Of a DNA stretch of 5,569 bases, positions 4,766 to 5,569 are shown piece by piece; within the stretch, counting starts at the first letter, position 1; the number at the start of each line of letters is the position of its first letter. The position numbers were made by a program, and so were the translations under genes. The notes under the pieces are model-generated. The model was not told where the DNA came from and did not search any database. It was given only the letters and a program-made list of their open reading frames with translations. Location of the stretch: NCBI GenBank assembly GCA_044326505.1, contig JBIRBF010000182.1, forward strand, positions 1 through 5,569, read 5' to 3'. Origin of the DNA: JACJWR01 sp044326505. GTDB lineage: Bacteria > Actinomycetota > Actinomycetes > S36-B12 > UBA10799.

Positions 4766-5569
4766 CCAGGGCCCATCCGGCCGGCCCCCGCCACGGCGAC
4801 GTCCTGGTCGCGCCGTCGGCGCCAGCCCCGCCCGCGTCGCCCGGGTGGCTTGATCCGGAGATCTGGCCGCGCGGCGCGTTCCGGGCCGACGACGGCGCGC
4901 TGGCGATCGGCGGCGTGTCCGTCGCCGCGCTGGCCGCGGAATACGGCACCCCGGCGATGGTGATGAGTTCGGACGACCTTCGCTCCCGTGCGCGGGACTA
5001 CCTCGAGGCATTCACTCCGCTGTGCCCAGCCGGGATCGATATCTACTACGCCGGCAAGGCCTTCCTGGCCTCGTCGGTGGTGCGCTGGCTCGCGGCGGAG
5101 GGGCTCAACCTCGACGTCTGCAGCGGTGGCGAGCTCGCCCTCGGCCTCGCGGCGGGGATGCCGGCCGAGCGCATACTCCTCCACGGCAACAACAAGTCCG
5201 CCGAGGAGCTCGCCGCGGCGCTCGAGGCCGGCGTCGGGCGGATCGTTGCGGACTCCTTCGACGAGCTCGACCGGCTCTCGGGCCTGGCCGCCGAGCTCGG
5301 CGTGGTCGCACCTGTGCTCATCCGCGTGACCTTGGGCGTCGAAGCGCATACCCACGAATTCATCGCCACCGCCCACGAGGATCAGAAGTTCGGCTTCTCG
5401 CTGGCGTCCGGTCGCGCGCTCGTAGCGGCGGGACGAGTGCTCGACGATCCGCACTTGCGGTTGGTGGGGGTCCACAGCCACATCGGTTCGCAGATCTTCG
5501 TCGCCAGCGGCTTCGAGGTGGCCGCGCGCCGGGCCGTCGGCTTCCTCGCGCGGATCCGGGCCGAGCATG
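4762..5569 (+). CDS. lysA: diaminopimelate decarboxylase, N-terminal 269 codons (runs off right edge)
   Basis: LysA is a PLP enzyme that decarboxylates meso-diaminopimelate to L-lysine, the last step of lysine synthesis. The open frame from GTG 4762 continues to the window edge, covering a bit more than half of the usual 420-470 residues. A Pro/Ala-rich, probably disordered leader (1-28) precedes the family-like start WLDPEIWPRGAF. The alanine-racemase-type barrel follows: EYGTPAMVM at 60-68; IYYAGKAFL at 94-102 with Lys99 as the PLP-binding lysine; LDVCSGGEL (117-125); HGNNKS (141-146); IVADSFDEL (161-169); EDQKFGFSL (206-214); and VGVHSHIGSQI (235-245), with the His-x-His that packs against the cofactor. 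The glycine-rich phosphate loop and the C-terminal domain with the substrate-binding CxxxD motif lie beyond the edge. The GTG sits in ATGTGA, overlapping the argS stop by 4 nt, so translation is probably coupled. In mycobacteria and relatives homoserine and threonine genes come next; this cannot be checked here. Confidence 0.95.
   Translation, partial: MTRAHPAGPRHGDVLVAPSAPAPPASPGWLDPEIWPRGAFRADDGALAIGGVSVAALAAEYGTPAMVMSSDDLRSRARDYLEAFTPLCPAGIDIYYAGKAFLASSVVRWLAAEGLNLDVCSGGELALGLAAGMPAERILLHGNNKSAEELAAALEAGVGRIVADSFDELDRLSGLAAELGVVAPVLIRVTLGVEAHTHEFIATAHEDQKFGFSLASGRALVAAGRVLDDPHLRLVGVHSHIGSQIFVASGFEVAARRAVGFLARIRAEH

Noticed and set aside
4621..5568. 315-codon open frame antisense to the argS end and lysA
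   Set aside because: It is a shadow of lysA codon bias. The plus-strand frame carries all the expected LysA motifs.
1..5569. Possible new defence, mobile or other accessory system
   Set aside because: There are no direct repeats, integrase, transposase, toxin-antitoxin pair, CRISPR repeats or shift in codon use. The gene content is core actinobacterial chromosome.

Overview
The window looks like ordinary chromosome of a high-GC actinobacterium. The evidence is the strongly GC-rich third codon positions, an argS-lysA gene pair, a LytR-CpsA-Psr (LCP) cell-wall protein with a long proline-rich cytoplasmic tail, a tRNA gene without an encoded CCA end, and start codons that sit right behind -10-like TAnnnT hexamers with no Shine-Dalgarno sequence. 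I cannot name the genus. No mobile element, CRISPR array or phage gene is visible.

Layout. Positions 1-147 (minus) hold the first 49 codons of an alpha/beta hydrolase that runs off the left edge. Diverging from it is a small VanZ-like membrane protein (236-577, plus), followed 9 nt later by a 110-residue coiled-coil protein of unknown function (587-919, plus). These converge on an LCP-family transferase gene (950-2134, minus), with a short hairpin between them. Immediately upstream of the LCP gene, on the same strand, is tRNA-Arg(CCG) (2149-2220). Diverging from the tRNA is a lipoprotein of unknown function (2311-3006, plus), closed by a 12-bp hairpin. Then come arginyl-tRNA synthetase argS (3098-4765, plus) and the first 269 codons of diaminopimelate decarboxylase lysA (4762 to the right edge). 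These two overlap by 4 nt and form an operon that probably continues past the window.

How the genes fit together. ArgS charges arginine tRNAs, and one of these is encoded about 0.9 kb away. LysA makes lysine from meso-diaminopimelate, which is also a peptidoglycan precursor. The LCP protein attaches glycopolymers to peptidoglycan, and VanZ-like proteins are often envelope-linked. The theme is therefore translation plus cell envelope, but only argS-lysA is a clear transcription unit.

The most notable sequence-level pattern is regulatory. Four genes on both strands share TAnnnT, then exactly 6 nt, then the start codon; three of the four hexamers are TACCCT. A fifth gene has a similar arrangement with 8 nt. 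This is the geometry expected of leaderless transcripts. It also decides several start codons. I see no convincing evidence for a new biological system; the two uncharacterised proteins and the tRNA/LCP promoter arrangement are the best things to follow up.
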